Assembly: GCA_029007035.1 (NCBI GenBank)
Contig: JAQXHC010000048.1
Location: forward strand, 1 to 49,257
Direction: 5' to 3'
DNA length: 49,257 nt
From: Oscillospiraceae bacterium
GTDB lineage: Bacteria > Bacillota > Clostridia > Oscillospirales > Ruminococcaceae
The translations under genes were made by a program, and so were the position numbers. Under the pieces are notes generated by a model that was given only the letters and a program-made list of their open reading frames with translations, was not told the origin of the DNA and did no database searches. This document shows, one piece after another, positions 15,244 through 24,296 of this stretch. Position 1 is the first letter of the stretch. The number at the start of each line of letters is the position of its first letter.

Positions 15244-16437
15244 ATGCTTAAAGGAAAAACGGTAATACTTGCCGTAACCGGCAGTATCGCGGCTTACAAA
15301 ATTGCCAATCTTGCGCGGATGCTGAAAAAGCTCGGCTGCAGAGTCCACGTTCTTATGACCGAAAATGCGACCAATTTTATAAATCCGATAACTTTTGAAA
15401 CTCTGACGGAAAATAAATGCCTGATCGACACCTTTGACCGTAATTTTCAGTACAGCGTCGAGCACGTCGCCCTTGCAAAGCAGGCAGATGTTGTTATGAT
15501 CGCACCTGCCTCCGCAAATGTAATAGGAAAAATTGCGAACGGAATCGCCGATGATATGCTTACTACAACGATAATGGCTTGTCCCTGTCCGAAAATCGTT
15601 TCTCCTGCAATGAACCACAATATGTATCATAATCCGATAGTACAGGATAATATTGAAAAGCTCCGCCGATACGGATATGAAATTGTTGCCCCCGATTACG
15701 GAATGCTTGCAAACGGCGATTCAGGAGACGGAAGAATGCCCGATGAGTCAGTGCTTTTGCAGTATATTCTGAAAGCGGCTGCCTTTGAAAAGGACATGAC
15801 CGGTAAAAAGGTTCTTGTTACAGCAGGCGCAACGCGCGAGGCAATTGACCCTGTGCGGTTTATTACAAATCATTCATCGGGAAAAATGGGCTTTGCGATA
15901 GCTTATGCGGCAATGCTCAGAGGCGCGGATGTCACTGTTGCGGCAGCGCATACCGATGTTGCGGCTCCTCCCTTTGTGAAGGTTGTTAATGCTGAATCCG
16001 CTGAAGATATGTTTAATGCCGTTACATCAATTTCCGACGGCTTTGACATTATTATAAAGGCGGCAGCTGTTTCGGATTACACTCCTGAATTCCCTGCGGA
16101 CTATAAAATCAAAAAATCCGACGGCGATATGAACATTTCGTTAAAGCGCACAAAGGATATTCTGAAATACCTGGGCGAGCACAAGCGTGCGGGACAGTTT
16201 TTATGCGGATTTTCAATGGAAACCGATAATGTTCTCGATAATTCGCGTAAGAAGCTTGCATCAAAAAAATGCGACATGATTTGTGCCAATAGTCTGCGTG
16301 GAGAAGGGTCAGGCTTCGGAGTTGATACAAATGTGATAAGTGTTATAACCGCAGACGGCGTGACAGAGCTTGGTATGCTTTCAAAGGACGATGCTGCACA
16401 TAGAATTCTCGATATTATTCTTTCAATGATAAAGTGA
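15244..16437 (+). CDS. coaBC: Bifunctional phosphopantothenoylcysteine decarboxylase / phosphopantothenate-cysteine ligase
   Basis: 397 residues, family-typical. The N-terminal CoaC flavoprotein (about 1-180) shows GSIAAYK, the catalytic His in EHVALAKQADVVMIAPASANVIGKIANGIADDML, the PAMNHNMY substrate clamp and GRMPD. The C-terminal CoaB ligase (about 188-397) shows VTAGATREAIDPVRFITNHSSGKMG, AAAVSDY and the KIKK active-site region. It makes 4'-phosphopantetheine from phosphopantothenate and cysteine in two steps. GGGGAG precedes the ATG. Divergent from panT-coaX, 239 bases away. Confidence 0.96.
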   Translation: MLKGKTVILAVTGSIAAYKIANLARMLKKLGCRVHVLMTENATNFINPITFETLTENKCLIDTFDRNFQYSVEHVALAKQADVVMIAPASANVIGKIANGIADDMLTTTIMACPCPKIVSPAMNHNMYHNPIVQDNIEKLRRYGYEIVAPDYGMLANGDSGDGRMPDESVLLQYILKAAAFEKDMTGKKVLVTAGATREAIDPVRFITNHSSGKMGFAIAYAAMLRGADVTVAAAHTDVAAPPFVKVVNAESAEDMFNAVTSISDGFDIIIKAAAVSDYTPEFPADYKIKKSDGDMNISLKRTKDILKYLGEHKRAGQFLCGFSMETDNVLDNSRKKLASKKCDMICANSLRGEGSGFGVDTNVISVITADGVTELGMLSKDDAAHRILDIILSMIK

Positions 16438-16440
16438 ATT

Positions 16441-16495
16441 TTAAGGCAAATACCGCACAAAGATGTCAGGCTATCCTTGTGCGGTATATCTTTGA
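16441..16495. repeat. TTAA-ended palindromic repeat, short form
   Basis: TTAAGGCAAATACCGCACAA ... TTGTGCGGTATATCTTTGA: a compact hairpin directly after the coaBC stop, related to the copies at 3181, 33445 and 48684. Confidence 0.75.
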
Positions 16496-16500
16496 GAAAA

Positions 16501-16522
16501 AAAGGACGGAATACCGTCCTTT
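16501..16522. terminator. Bidirectional terminator between coaBC and the lipoprotein gene
   Basis: AAAGGACGG / CCGTCCTTT stem flanked by an A-run on the left and a T-run on the right; it serves the two convergent genes on either side. Confidence 0.85.
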
Positions 16523-16532
16523 TTTCGTTATA

Positions 16533-17873
16533 TTAATTTTCGTTCTCATAGCAGCTGAGAATGATTTCGTTAATGCCTTTTTCATATGTCTTGGCAGGTT
16601 CAATGGCCCACATATCTACTCCATAAACAAACCAAAGCTGACCATTATCCGTATCCCATTCGTATTCACTGAAGACATTTGCATCGGAAAGTCCTGTTTT
16701 ATAGGTTCCGTCGCCGAATGTATTTTGGAGCGAATTATAAATCTCGTCATATGTCGATTTAAGCTCGTCCTCGGAATAGGGGTATATGAAATTTTCGTCG
16801 TTGGTGTAAACGCTTCCCAAATGATAACCGTACCCGCGCATCGAGCCGTCGATGTTGAATTCAAAGAACATCGAACCGTGCATATACGTATTAATGCCGC
16901 ATACCGTTAAATTATCAAAGTTGTAGGTATACTGACGGGTTTCCTTGTATCCCGGCTCGTTGTACTCTTCGTAGATATAGTCTGAACCGAATATAGATAA
17001 AATTTCATCCTCGGTAGTGTTTTTGTCGACACCGCCGATTATGCTTGAATCTGAGAATGCTGCTGCACCGCCGCCCGAAACTGCGTTGATTACAGGTTCT
17101 CCGTCAACAACAATAAGAACCTGTGTATTGTCGGAGACACCCCATAGGTCGCTGCCACCGATAAGAATAATGTCTCCGTAAGGCGTGTCATGCCATGCGA
17201 GGCTTCCGAATGCGTTGTCAACAGCCGCTCCCTGTTCTCCCGGAGTTCCCGTAAACTGTTCAAGTGCTGACCTGGCAGAATCGAATGCGGCTTTCAGGTC
17301 ATCTTCGGTGTATTCGGTATAGACCTCGTCCTGAGCATTTATTCCAAAGTGATAGGCGTAATTGCAGAGCGAATCACCGTCAAATTCAAAAGAGACTGAG
17401 CCTTTCATTTTTATTCCAAGCTCGCCGGAATATTCAATGTCGTAGATATAATTATCGCCGACGGAGCCGACAGTGCTGTTGTCGTAGCTTTGACCGACAA
17501 CCGAGAAAACGTCGTTCTTTGTCATTCCGAGATTAATTCCGTATATTATCGGATTCTTAACCTGAGGACTGATCGGATTTCGCATAGGGGATTCGGTCGG
17601 AGCTTCTGTCGGCGGCTCGGTTTTTGCCTCCTCTTCGAGCTTTTTGCGCTCACTTCGGCTCAGACGGGTTGTCTTTTCGGAATCGCCGTCATCGTCATTT
17701 TTATCGTTTTTGTCCGTGTCGTCATCATCATCGTCGTCGTCATCGTCGTTGCTGTCGGAGATGGATGTATCATCGTCATCGCCCCTGCCGCGGGGAGAAT
17801 CTTCCTTTCCGCATGAAGCGAAGCCGGCACAGATACAAAGAGAAAGAAGTGCAGTAAGAATTCTTTTTGACAT
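16533..17873 (-). CDS. Lipoprotein with poly-Asp linker and two repeated domains
   Basis: 446 residues. Signal peptide with lipobox (GFASC) at about residue 21, then a very acidic linker containing ten consecutive Asp and further Asp/Asn/Lys, a basic-acidic helix and a TEPPTEAPTESP stretch. Two related domains follow: the first begins IIYGINLGMTKNDVFSVVGQSYD (about 108), the second SSIIGGVDKNTTEDEILSIFG (about 270); each continues with YIYDIEY/QYTYNFD, an FEFDGDSLCNYAYHFG / FEFNIDGSMRGYGYHLG strand pair and a DDLKAAFDSARSALEQ / DELKSTYDEIYNSLQN helix. So it arose by internal duplication. The SmpA-like start suggests a small surface-exposed fold. Function unknown; monocistronic with its own promoter. 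Confidence 0.8.
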   Translation of the reverse strand: MSKRILTALLSLCICAGFASCGKEDSPRGRGDDDDTSISDSNDDDDDDDDDDTDKNDKNDDDGDSEKTTRLSRSERKKLEEEAKTEPPTEAPTESPMRNPISPQVKNPIIYGINLGMTKNDVFSVVGQSYDNSTVGSVGDNYIYDIEYSGELGIKMKGSVSFEFDGDSLCNYAYHFGINAQDEVYTEYTEDDLKAAFDSARSALEQFTGTPGEQGAAVDNAFGSLAWHDTPYGDIILIGGSDLWGVSDNTQVLIVVDGEPVINAVSGGGAAAFSDSSIIGGVDKNTTEDEILSIFGSDYIYEEYNEPGYKETRQYTYNFDNLTVCGINTYMHGSMFFEFNIDGSMRGYGYHLGSVYTNDENFIYPYSEDELKSTYDEIYNSLQNTFGDGTYKTGLSDANVFSEYEWDTDNGQLWFVYGVDMWAIEPAKTYEKGINEIILSCYENEN

Positions 17874-17906
17874 AATAAAACCCCCGTTACAATAAATAGT
17901 ATATAA

Positions 17907-17935
17907 ATTATATCATATGTATAACTGGAGTTCAA
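17907..17935 (-). promoter_or_regulatory. Promoter of the poly-Asp lipoprotein gene
   Basis: Minus-strand TTGAAC (17930-17935), 17-base spacer, TATAAT (17907-17912), about 30 bases before the start codon. The AT-rich stretch 17941-18060 that follows shows no gene. Confidence 0.7.
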
Positions 17936-18065
17936 GCTGAAAAAAGGGACAAGTATAATAACAAAAGAATTTGCAGCTGAATTTCTGATAAAATTAAGTA
18001 AAACGAAACAATTTTATTAAAAATAAAGATTGAAACTTAATAAAATAAAGTTGTGTAAAAAGCTA

Positions 18066-18094
18066 TTGACATTGCTGATGAAATAATATAAAAT
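18066..18094 (+). promoter_or_regulatory. Promoter of the leuA / BCAA operon
   Basis: TTGACA (18066-18071), 17-base spacer, TAAAAT (18089-18094). It drives the T-box leader that follows. Confidence 0.7.
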
Positions 18095-18100
18095 AGAAGT

Positions 18101-18390
18101 ACTAAATTAAATGCGATGAAGGGAAATAAAACCTGCAAGCGTTATTCAGAGAGCTGCCGTCCGGTGAAAGGCAGTATTGCGCCGCGGGTCATAGCTCCTC
18201 CCCGAGCAGTCGGCTGAAAGTTTATGCGAGTAGGTTTGAACGGGCTCTCCCGTTACAGAGATACACATTAAATTTTATTCGATGTGAACGAGCGGGCATA
18301 TAATATATGTCAATAAGAGTGGTACCACGGAGTTAATAAGATACTTCGTCTCTTTCATACTAACGTGTGAAAGAGATTTTTTTATTATCC
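18101..18390 (+). promoter_or_regulatory. T-box leader, leucine-type, with terminator
   Basis: A roughly 285-base leader ahead of leuA. The conserved T-box AGAGTGGTACCACGG is at 18316-18330; its bulge UGGU would pair with an uncharged tRNA ending ACCA, agreeing with the A discriminator of tRNA-Leu. Stem I is visible: AAACCTGC (18128-18135) pairs with GTAGGTTT (18230-18237), an AGAGAG element lies within CAGAGAGCTG, and the likely specifier triplet is CTC (Leu) at 18245-18247 in GGGCTCTCCC. The terminator is CTCTTTCA / TGAAAGAG (18350-18375) with a run of seven T. Uncharged tRNA-Leu should stabilise the antiterminator and switch on the operon. The specifier is my reading; the T-box and terminator are unambiguous. 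Confidence 0.93.
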
Positions 18391-18430
18391 GACAGGCAGA
18401 CAACGGCTCGCTCAGAAGGAGGTTTTCCAT

Positions 18431-20098
18431 ATGAAAAATGTAGAAAAGTACACGAGACAGTTTTTCCCTGCACAGGGCGCTTCCATGAAATGGACTGAAA
18501 AGACCTATATCGATCATGCTCCCGATTGGTGCAGCGTCGATCTGAGAGACGGAAATCAGGCTCTGATCGTTCCGATGAGCCTTGAGGAAAAGCTTGAATT
18601 CTTTGATATGCTTGTAAAAATCGGATTTAAGGAAATTGAAATCGGCTTCCCTGCGGCTTCCGAGACGGAGTATGACTTCTGCCGTACACTTATTGAAAAC
18701 AATCTCATTCCCGATGACGTTACTATTCAGGTGCTCACGCAGTCGAGAGAGCACATTATTGCCAAGACCTTTGAGGCTCTCAGGGGATGTAAGAATGCAA
18801 TTGTTCACCTCTATAATTCGACATCAGTAGCACAGCGCGAGCAGGTTTTCCGCAAAGATAAGAAGGAAATTATTGATATAGCCGTATCGGGCGCAGTTCT
18901 CTGTGCAAAATACCGCGAAAATCATGTGGGCAACATAAAATTTGAATATTCTCCGGAGAGCTTCACAGGCACAGAGCCTGAGTTCGCCGTTGAGATCTGC
19001 AACGCCGTAATCGACGTATGGAAACCCACTCCCGAGGATAAGGTTATTATAAATCTTCCCGTAACAGTTCAGCTCTCAATGCCCCACGTTTATGCAAATC
19101 AGGTGGAATATATGTGCGAGCATCTCAATAACCGCGAAAACCTCGTCATCTCGCTCCATCCACACAACGACAGAGGATGTGCCGTCGCCGACAGTGAAAT
19201 GGGACTCCTCGCAGGCGCAGACAGAATCGAAGGTACGCTCTTCGGAAACGGCGAGCGCACAGGCAATGTGGATATTATTACACTTGCCCTCAATATGTAC
19301 TCACAGGGCGTTGATCCTGAGCTTGATTTGTCCGATATGCCGGCAATTTCCGAGCTTTACAGCCGCGTTACGAGAATGAACGTATACGAGCGTCAGCCTT
19401 ACAGCGGCAAGCTTGTATTTGCAGCGTTCAGCGGCTCTCACCAGGATGCTATCGCCAAGGGCATGAAGTGGCGTGAGGAGAAGAAATGCGACAAATGGAG
19501 CGTTCCGTATCTTCCGATTGACCCGACCGATATCGGCAGAGTATATGAAGCAGACGTTATCCGTATCAACAGCCAGTCGGGCAAGGGCGGAATAGGTTAT
19601 ATTCTCGAAACAAAATTTGGCTATGATCTCCCGAAAAAAATGCGCGAGAGCTTCGGCTACAAGGTCAAGAGCATTTCAGACCATAAGCATAAGGAACTGC
19701 TCCCCGATGAGATCTTTGAGATTTTCAAGGCATCCTATTATAATATCGAGTCGCCTGTAAAGGTGTGCGAGGCTCATTTCGTCCAGGGCGAAGAAATCGG
19801 AGCAACAGTAACTCTCGAATACATGGGCAAAAAGGCATCTGCGACCAATTCGGGCAACGGACGTCTCGATGCCGTAAGCAGCGCGATCAGTTCATATATC
19901 GAGACAGAATATACAATAAATACATACAGCGAGCACGCCTTAGAGGTCGGCTCTGCGTCGCAAGCAGTTTCATACGTTGAAATTCTCGCCGCCGACGGAA
20001 AGTCGTTCTGGGGAACGGGTGTTGATACGGATATCATCAAATCTTCAATCAACGCACTCGTAAGCGCTGTGAACAATATGCTGAGAGAAGAAAAGTAA
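18431..20098 (+). CDS. leuA: 2-isopropylmalate synthase (long, LeuA type 2)
   Basis: 555 residues, the longer family also found in fungi and actinobacteria. Starts with a QFFPAQGASMKWTEKTYIDHAPDWCSVDLRDGNQAL-like N-terminus containing the metal-binding D in DLRDGNQ, then EIEIGFPAASETEYDF, metal histidines in LHPHNDRGCAVAD, and GTLFGNGERTGNVD. The C-terminal about 150 residues form the LeuA dimer domain for leucine feedback (GATVTLEYMGKKASATNSGNGRLDAV). It condenses acetyl-CoA with 2-oxoisovalerate. GGAGG is upstream of the ATG. First gene after the T-box, so directly under leucine control. Confidence 0.96.
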   Translation: MKNVEKYTRQFFPAQGASMKWTEKTYIDHAPDWCSVDLRDGNQALIVPMSLEEKLEFFDMLVKIGFKEIEIGFPAASETEYDFCRTLIENNLIPDDVTIQVLTQSREHIIAKTFEALRGCKNAIVHLYNSTSVAQREQVFRKDKKEIIDIAVSGAVLCAKYRENHVGNIKFEYSPESFTGTEPEFAVEICNAVIDVWKPTPEDKVIINLPVTVQLSMPHVYANQVEYMCEHLNNRENLVISLHPHNDRGCAVADSEMGLLAGADRIEGTLFGNGERTGNVDIITLALNMYSQGVDPELDLSDMPAISELYSRVTRMNVYERQPYSGKLVFAAFSGSHQDAIAKGMKWREEKKCDKWSVPYLPIDPTDIGRVYEADVIRINSQSGKGGIGYILETKFGYDLPKKMRESFGYKVKSISDHKHKELLPDEIFEIFKASYYNIESPVKVCEAHFVQGEEIGATVTLEYMGKKASATNSGNGRLDAVSSAISSYIETEYTINTYSEHALEVGSASQAVSYVEILAADGKSFWGTGVDTDIIKSSINALVSAVNNMLREEK

Positions 20099-20125
20099 TC
20101 TTCTGAAACAGGAGGATAGGATCAT

Positions 20126-21865
20126 ATGATGCTTTCAGGAGCAAAAATCGTTGTTGAAACCCTTATTGAGCAGGGCTGCGATACAGTTTTCGGATATCCG
20201 GGCGGTCAGGTTATCAACCTGTTCGATGAGCTTTATGTTAACAGAAACAGAATCCGTCACGTCCTCACGGCTCATGAGCAGGGGGCTGCTCATGCCGCGG
20301 ACGGCTATGCAAGAGCTACCGGAAAAACCGGAGTTGTTATCGCGACCTCGGGACCGGGCGCAACTAACCTCGTTACAGGAATCGCCAATGCGCAGCTGGA
20401 TTCAGTTCCTATGGTAGCGATTACGGGAAATGTTCCCTGTGCGCTTATCGGACGTGATTCCTTTCAGGAGGTCGACATAGTCGGCGTTACAATGCCTGTT
20501 ACAAAGCATAATTTCATCGTTAAGGATGTTACAAAGCTTGCGGACACAATCCGCCTTGCATTCAAGATAGCCAAATCGGGCAGACCCGGACCAGTTCTCG
20601 TTGATATTCCCAAGGATGTTCAGATAGCGAAATGCGAATTTAAATCCGAGCCGTCTCCGATAATACCCTTTCCGCTTACGTTTGCGGACGACGGAAAGCT
20701 CCGTGAGGCGGCAAGGCTGATTAACAGCTGTGAGCGTCCGTATATCTATTTCGGCGGGGGAATTATTACCGGCGCGGCTTCTGAGGAGCTTATCGCTCTT
20801 TCCGAAAAGACCGATGCGCCTATGGGCTGCTCACTTATGGGTCTTTCCGCTGTTCCGACAGATAATCCGCATTTCCTCGGTATGCAGGGAATGCACGGTC
20901 ATTATGCTTCTTCGGTTGCCGAGGACGAGGCGGATCTCGTAATTGCACTCGGAGCTCGCTTCAGCGACAGAGCAACGGGAGATAAGAACCGATTCAGCAA
21001 AAACTTCAAAATCATTCACATCGATATAGACAGTGCCGAGATACATAAGAATATCCCCGCATTTCTCGGAATCCAGGGCGACATCAAGGACGCTCTTACA
21101 CGCCTTCTTGCCATGGTCGAGAAAAAAGACCGCAGGACATGGCATGAGCGCATCGCCGAGCTTCGTGCAGAGGAGCAGCGCCGTCTTGAAAGCGCAGAAT
21201 CTCATCATTTTACAAAGGATTGCTCGTCGTGCACCGCACACTGCAATAAGAGCGGAAACAGTGAATGTTCTGTAATTTCGCCCTATGACATAGTTGACGC
21301 AGTAAGCCGGCACGCGGATAAGAACGCGATAATCGTAACCGATGTAGGTCAGCACCAGATGTGGACAGCTCAGCGTTATCCGTTCAAAAAGCCGAGAACG
21401 TTCCTCACAAGCGGCGGACTTGGCACAATGGGCTTCGGACTTGGTGCGGCAATCGGTGCAGCTGTTGCAACGGGCAGGAGAACCGTTCTGTTCACAGGCG
21501 ACGGCAGCTTCGGAATGAATCTTAACGAACTTGCAACGGCGGTTTCGACTAATACACCGGTAATTATCGTAATCATGAACAACGGTGTTCTTGGAATGGT
21601 GCGCCAGTGGCAGACGCTTTTCTTTGATAAGCACTACTCCAACACCACCCTTGAGCGCAAGACAGATTTCGTCAAGCTTGCGGATGCTTTCGGTGCCGAG
21701 GGAGCGCGCGCTTCAACACCTGAAGAACTTGAAAAAGTCCTCGAAGCAGCATTTGCTTCAGATAAGCCGTTTGTAGTGGACTGCGCTGTTTACTGCAATG
21801 AATTTGTACTTCCTATGCTTCCGCCGGGCGGCTCAATAGACGATATTATTACCGAGATCAAGTGA
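20126..21865 (+). CDS. ilvB: Acetolactate synthase large subunit, with Cys-rich insert
   Basis: 579 residues. ThDP enzyme motifs: catalytic Glu in LTAHEQGAAHAADGYARATGKTGV, TSGPGATN, the FAD-binding middle domain, and GDGSFGMNLNELATAV-N25ish-MNNGVLGMVRQWQ in the PP domain. It makes 2-acetolactate (valine/leucine) and 2-aceto-2-hydroxybutyrate (isoleucine). AGGAGGATAG lies upstream; the second codon is also ATG so the exact start may be 20129. Unusual: the linker before the PP domain carries C366-x2-C369-x3-C373-x7-C381 within HHFTKDCSSCTAHC and the following residues, which the standard enzyme lacks as I remember it. It could bind zinc or an Fe-S cluster. Confidence 0.95.
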   Translation: MMLSGAKIVVETLIEQGCDTVFGYPGGQVINLFDELYVNRNRIRHVLTAHEQGAAHAADGYARATGKTGVVIATSGPGATNLVTGIANAQLDSVPMVAITGNVPCALIGRDSFQEVDIVGVTMPVTKHNFIVKDVTKLADTIRLAFKIAKSGRPGPVLVDIPKDVQIAKCEFKSEPSPIIPFPLTFADDGKLREAARLINSCERPYIYFGGGIITGAASEELIALSEKTDAPMGCSLMGLSAVPTDNPHFLGMQGMHGHYASSVAEDEADLVIALGARFSDRATGDKNRFSKNFKIIHIDIDSAEIHKNIPAFLGIQGDIKDALTRLLAMVEKKDRRTWHERIAELRAEEQRRLESAESHHFTKDCSSCTAHCNKSGNSECSVISPYDIVDAVSRHADKNAIIVTDVGQHQMWTAQRYPFKKPRTFLTSGGLGTMGFGLGAAIGAAVATGRRTVLFTGDGSFGMNLNELATAVSTNTPVIIVIMNNGVLGMVRQWQTLFFDKHYSNTTLERKTDFVKLADAFGAEGARASTPEELEKVLEAAFASDKPFVVDCAVYCNEFVLPMLPPGGSIDDIITEIK

Positions 21866-21875
21866 GGTGCCGCAT

Positions 21876-22382
21876 ATGAACAACTACATAATCGGCATTC
21901 TTGTATCGAATCTTTCCGGTGTTCTTTCGAGGGTATCGGGAATGTTCACAAGAAGGTGCTTCAATATTGACAGCCTCACGGTAGGCGAAACAGATTCGTC
22001 TGAATTTTCGAGAATTACCATTGCCTTTCACGGCACATCCCATGATAAGGAACAGATCGTCAGGCAGCTTGAAAAGCTCTATGACGTAAAGGAAATCGAG
22101 GTTCTTGACGAGCACAATTCGGTCATCAGGGAGCTTGCCCTGATTAAAATCAGAAATACAGAGGAATCCCGGAGCGCAATAATGACCGCTGTCGAGGTAT
22201 TCCGCTCAAAAATAGTCGACTATTCACCCACGACGCTCGTATGCGAGCTTACCGGAGAATTGTCGAAAATCAACGCTTTCATCGAGCTTGTAAGACCATA
22301 CGGCATCATTGAAATGGACCGCACGGGCATTGTGGCTGTTGAAAGGGGAGAAAACTGCCTTAAAACCGAGGCAGCAGATTAA
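21876..22382 (+). CDS. ilvN: Acetolactate synthase small (regulatory) subunit
   Basis: 168 residues from ATG 21876; the GTG at 21867 is the alternative but the ACT domain begins NNYIIGILVSNLSGVLSRVSGMFTRRCFNIDSL right after the ATG. The C-terminal half is the ALS-associated domain (ELALIKIRN, VELTGELSKINAFIELVRPYGI). It binds valine and activates IlvB. Ten bases after ilvB, so co-expressed. Confidence 0.95.
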   Translation: MNNYIIGILVSNLSGVLSRVSGMFTRRCFNIDSLTVGETDSSEFSRITIAFHGTSHDKEQIVRQLEKLYDVKEIEVLDEHNSVIRELALIKIRNTEESRSAIMTAVEVFRSKIVDYSPTTLVCELTGELSKINAFIELVRPYGIIEMDRTGIVAVERGENCLKTEAAD

Positions 22383-22396
22383 ATAAGCTGAATTAA

Positions 22397-23479
<1,083 letters not shown>

Positions 23480-23514
23480 TTGAATATTCTCCGATTCAAC
23501 GGTCGGAATGTACT

Positions 23515-23546
23515 CGCTGCTTTCCCGATTCTTCGGGGGAGCAGCG
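23515..23546 (+). terminator. Hairpin after ilvC (partial terminator or mRNA end)
   Basis: CGCTGCTTTCCC / GGGGGAGCAGCG with a short loop, then TTTATATA. It could reduce transcription into the downstream ilvD-leuCDB part and so raise ilvC relative to it. Confidence 0.6.
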
Positions 23547-23565
23547 TTTATATAAAGGAGCTTTT

Positions 23566-24285
23566 ATGACCGGTAGCTATATAAGGAAATTTCGTCCGGG
23601 TTTAAAGCATATTATAAGCGCATTTTTCCTTATTATCGGAACAGTACTTCTTATTGCCGGAATGATCAGCTTTATCAGGATATCCCATGTGGCGTCTGCC
23701 GAAGATATTTCCGGTGAACTGAAAAAGGGCAGTTTAATATCCTTTACGCTTGAAAATGTAATTTCCGGAGAAACTCCGTATTCTGAGGGGAAGCTGACTT
23801 TGTGCTTTCTCACCAGGGAGAGCGAATCGGGAAATCCTGTAAAGAATACCTCAGACTACTGCATATTTGCTGCAGGGAAATACCGTTTTCTTACAGTTGA
23901 CGGCGGTGTTACTCCTGATGTTTACAATATACTTGAAAGCGGAAGCTATATCGGCGCTGATAATAACATTCTTTATACAGGCTATGTTACCGATAAAGAC
24001 GGTGACCTGTTCCTTGATTATGTAAAACAGGCAGATAATTATTATGACAGTTTTTTTCTCAGCGGGAGCGAAACTGAAATTACAGATTTTACTGCCGGTA
24101 ATTGTTCCGGATATGGTATAAGAATAGTAGATGAGAAAAAAGAAAAGCGGAAGTGGCTCCGGGCTGTTCCATTTCTTGCCGCAGGTTTTATCCTTTTGTA
24201 TTTTGCCGGAAATCCTTTTTTCTATATGCCTGAGAAGATGTCTGAAAGCAGAGATAATAAAAATAACCAGAATAAAATTGTTTGA
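23566..24285 (+). CDS. Membrane protein of unknown function inside the BCAA operon
   Basis: 239 residues with one N-terminal hydrophobic segment (about 17-38, IISAFFLIIGTVLLIAGMISF), an extracytoplasmic-looking middle domain of strands (SLISFTLENVISGETPYSEGKLTLCFLT, GKYRFLTVDGG, DGDLFLDYVKQADNYYDSFFLSG) and a C-terminal membrane helix (about 203-222, AVPFLAAGFILLYFAGNPFF). Ends with a charged Asn/Lys tail. AAAGGAG precedes the ATG and its stop is 11 bases before the ilvD start, so it is read with ilvD. I recognise no family. Confidence 0.7.
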   Translation: MTGSYIRKFRPGLKHIISAFFLIIGTVLLIAGMISFIRISHVASAEDISGELKKGSLISFTLENVISGETPYSEGKLTLCFLTRESESGNPVKNTSDYCIFAAGKYRFLTVDGGVTPDVYNILESGSYIGADNNILYTGYVTDKDGDLFLDYVKQADNYYDSFFLSGSETEITDFTAGNCSGYGIRIVDEKKEKRKWLRAVPFLAAGFILLYFAGNPFFYMPEKMSESRDNKNNQNKIV

Positions 24286-24296
24286 GGTGATAAAAA

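Noticed and set aside
20831..21634. Minus-strand frame of 267 codons opposite ilvB
   Set aside because: Shadow of ilvB codon structure; no start signal or recognisable motif.
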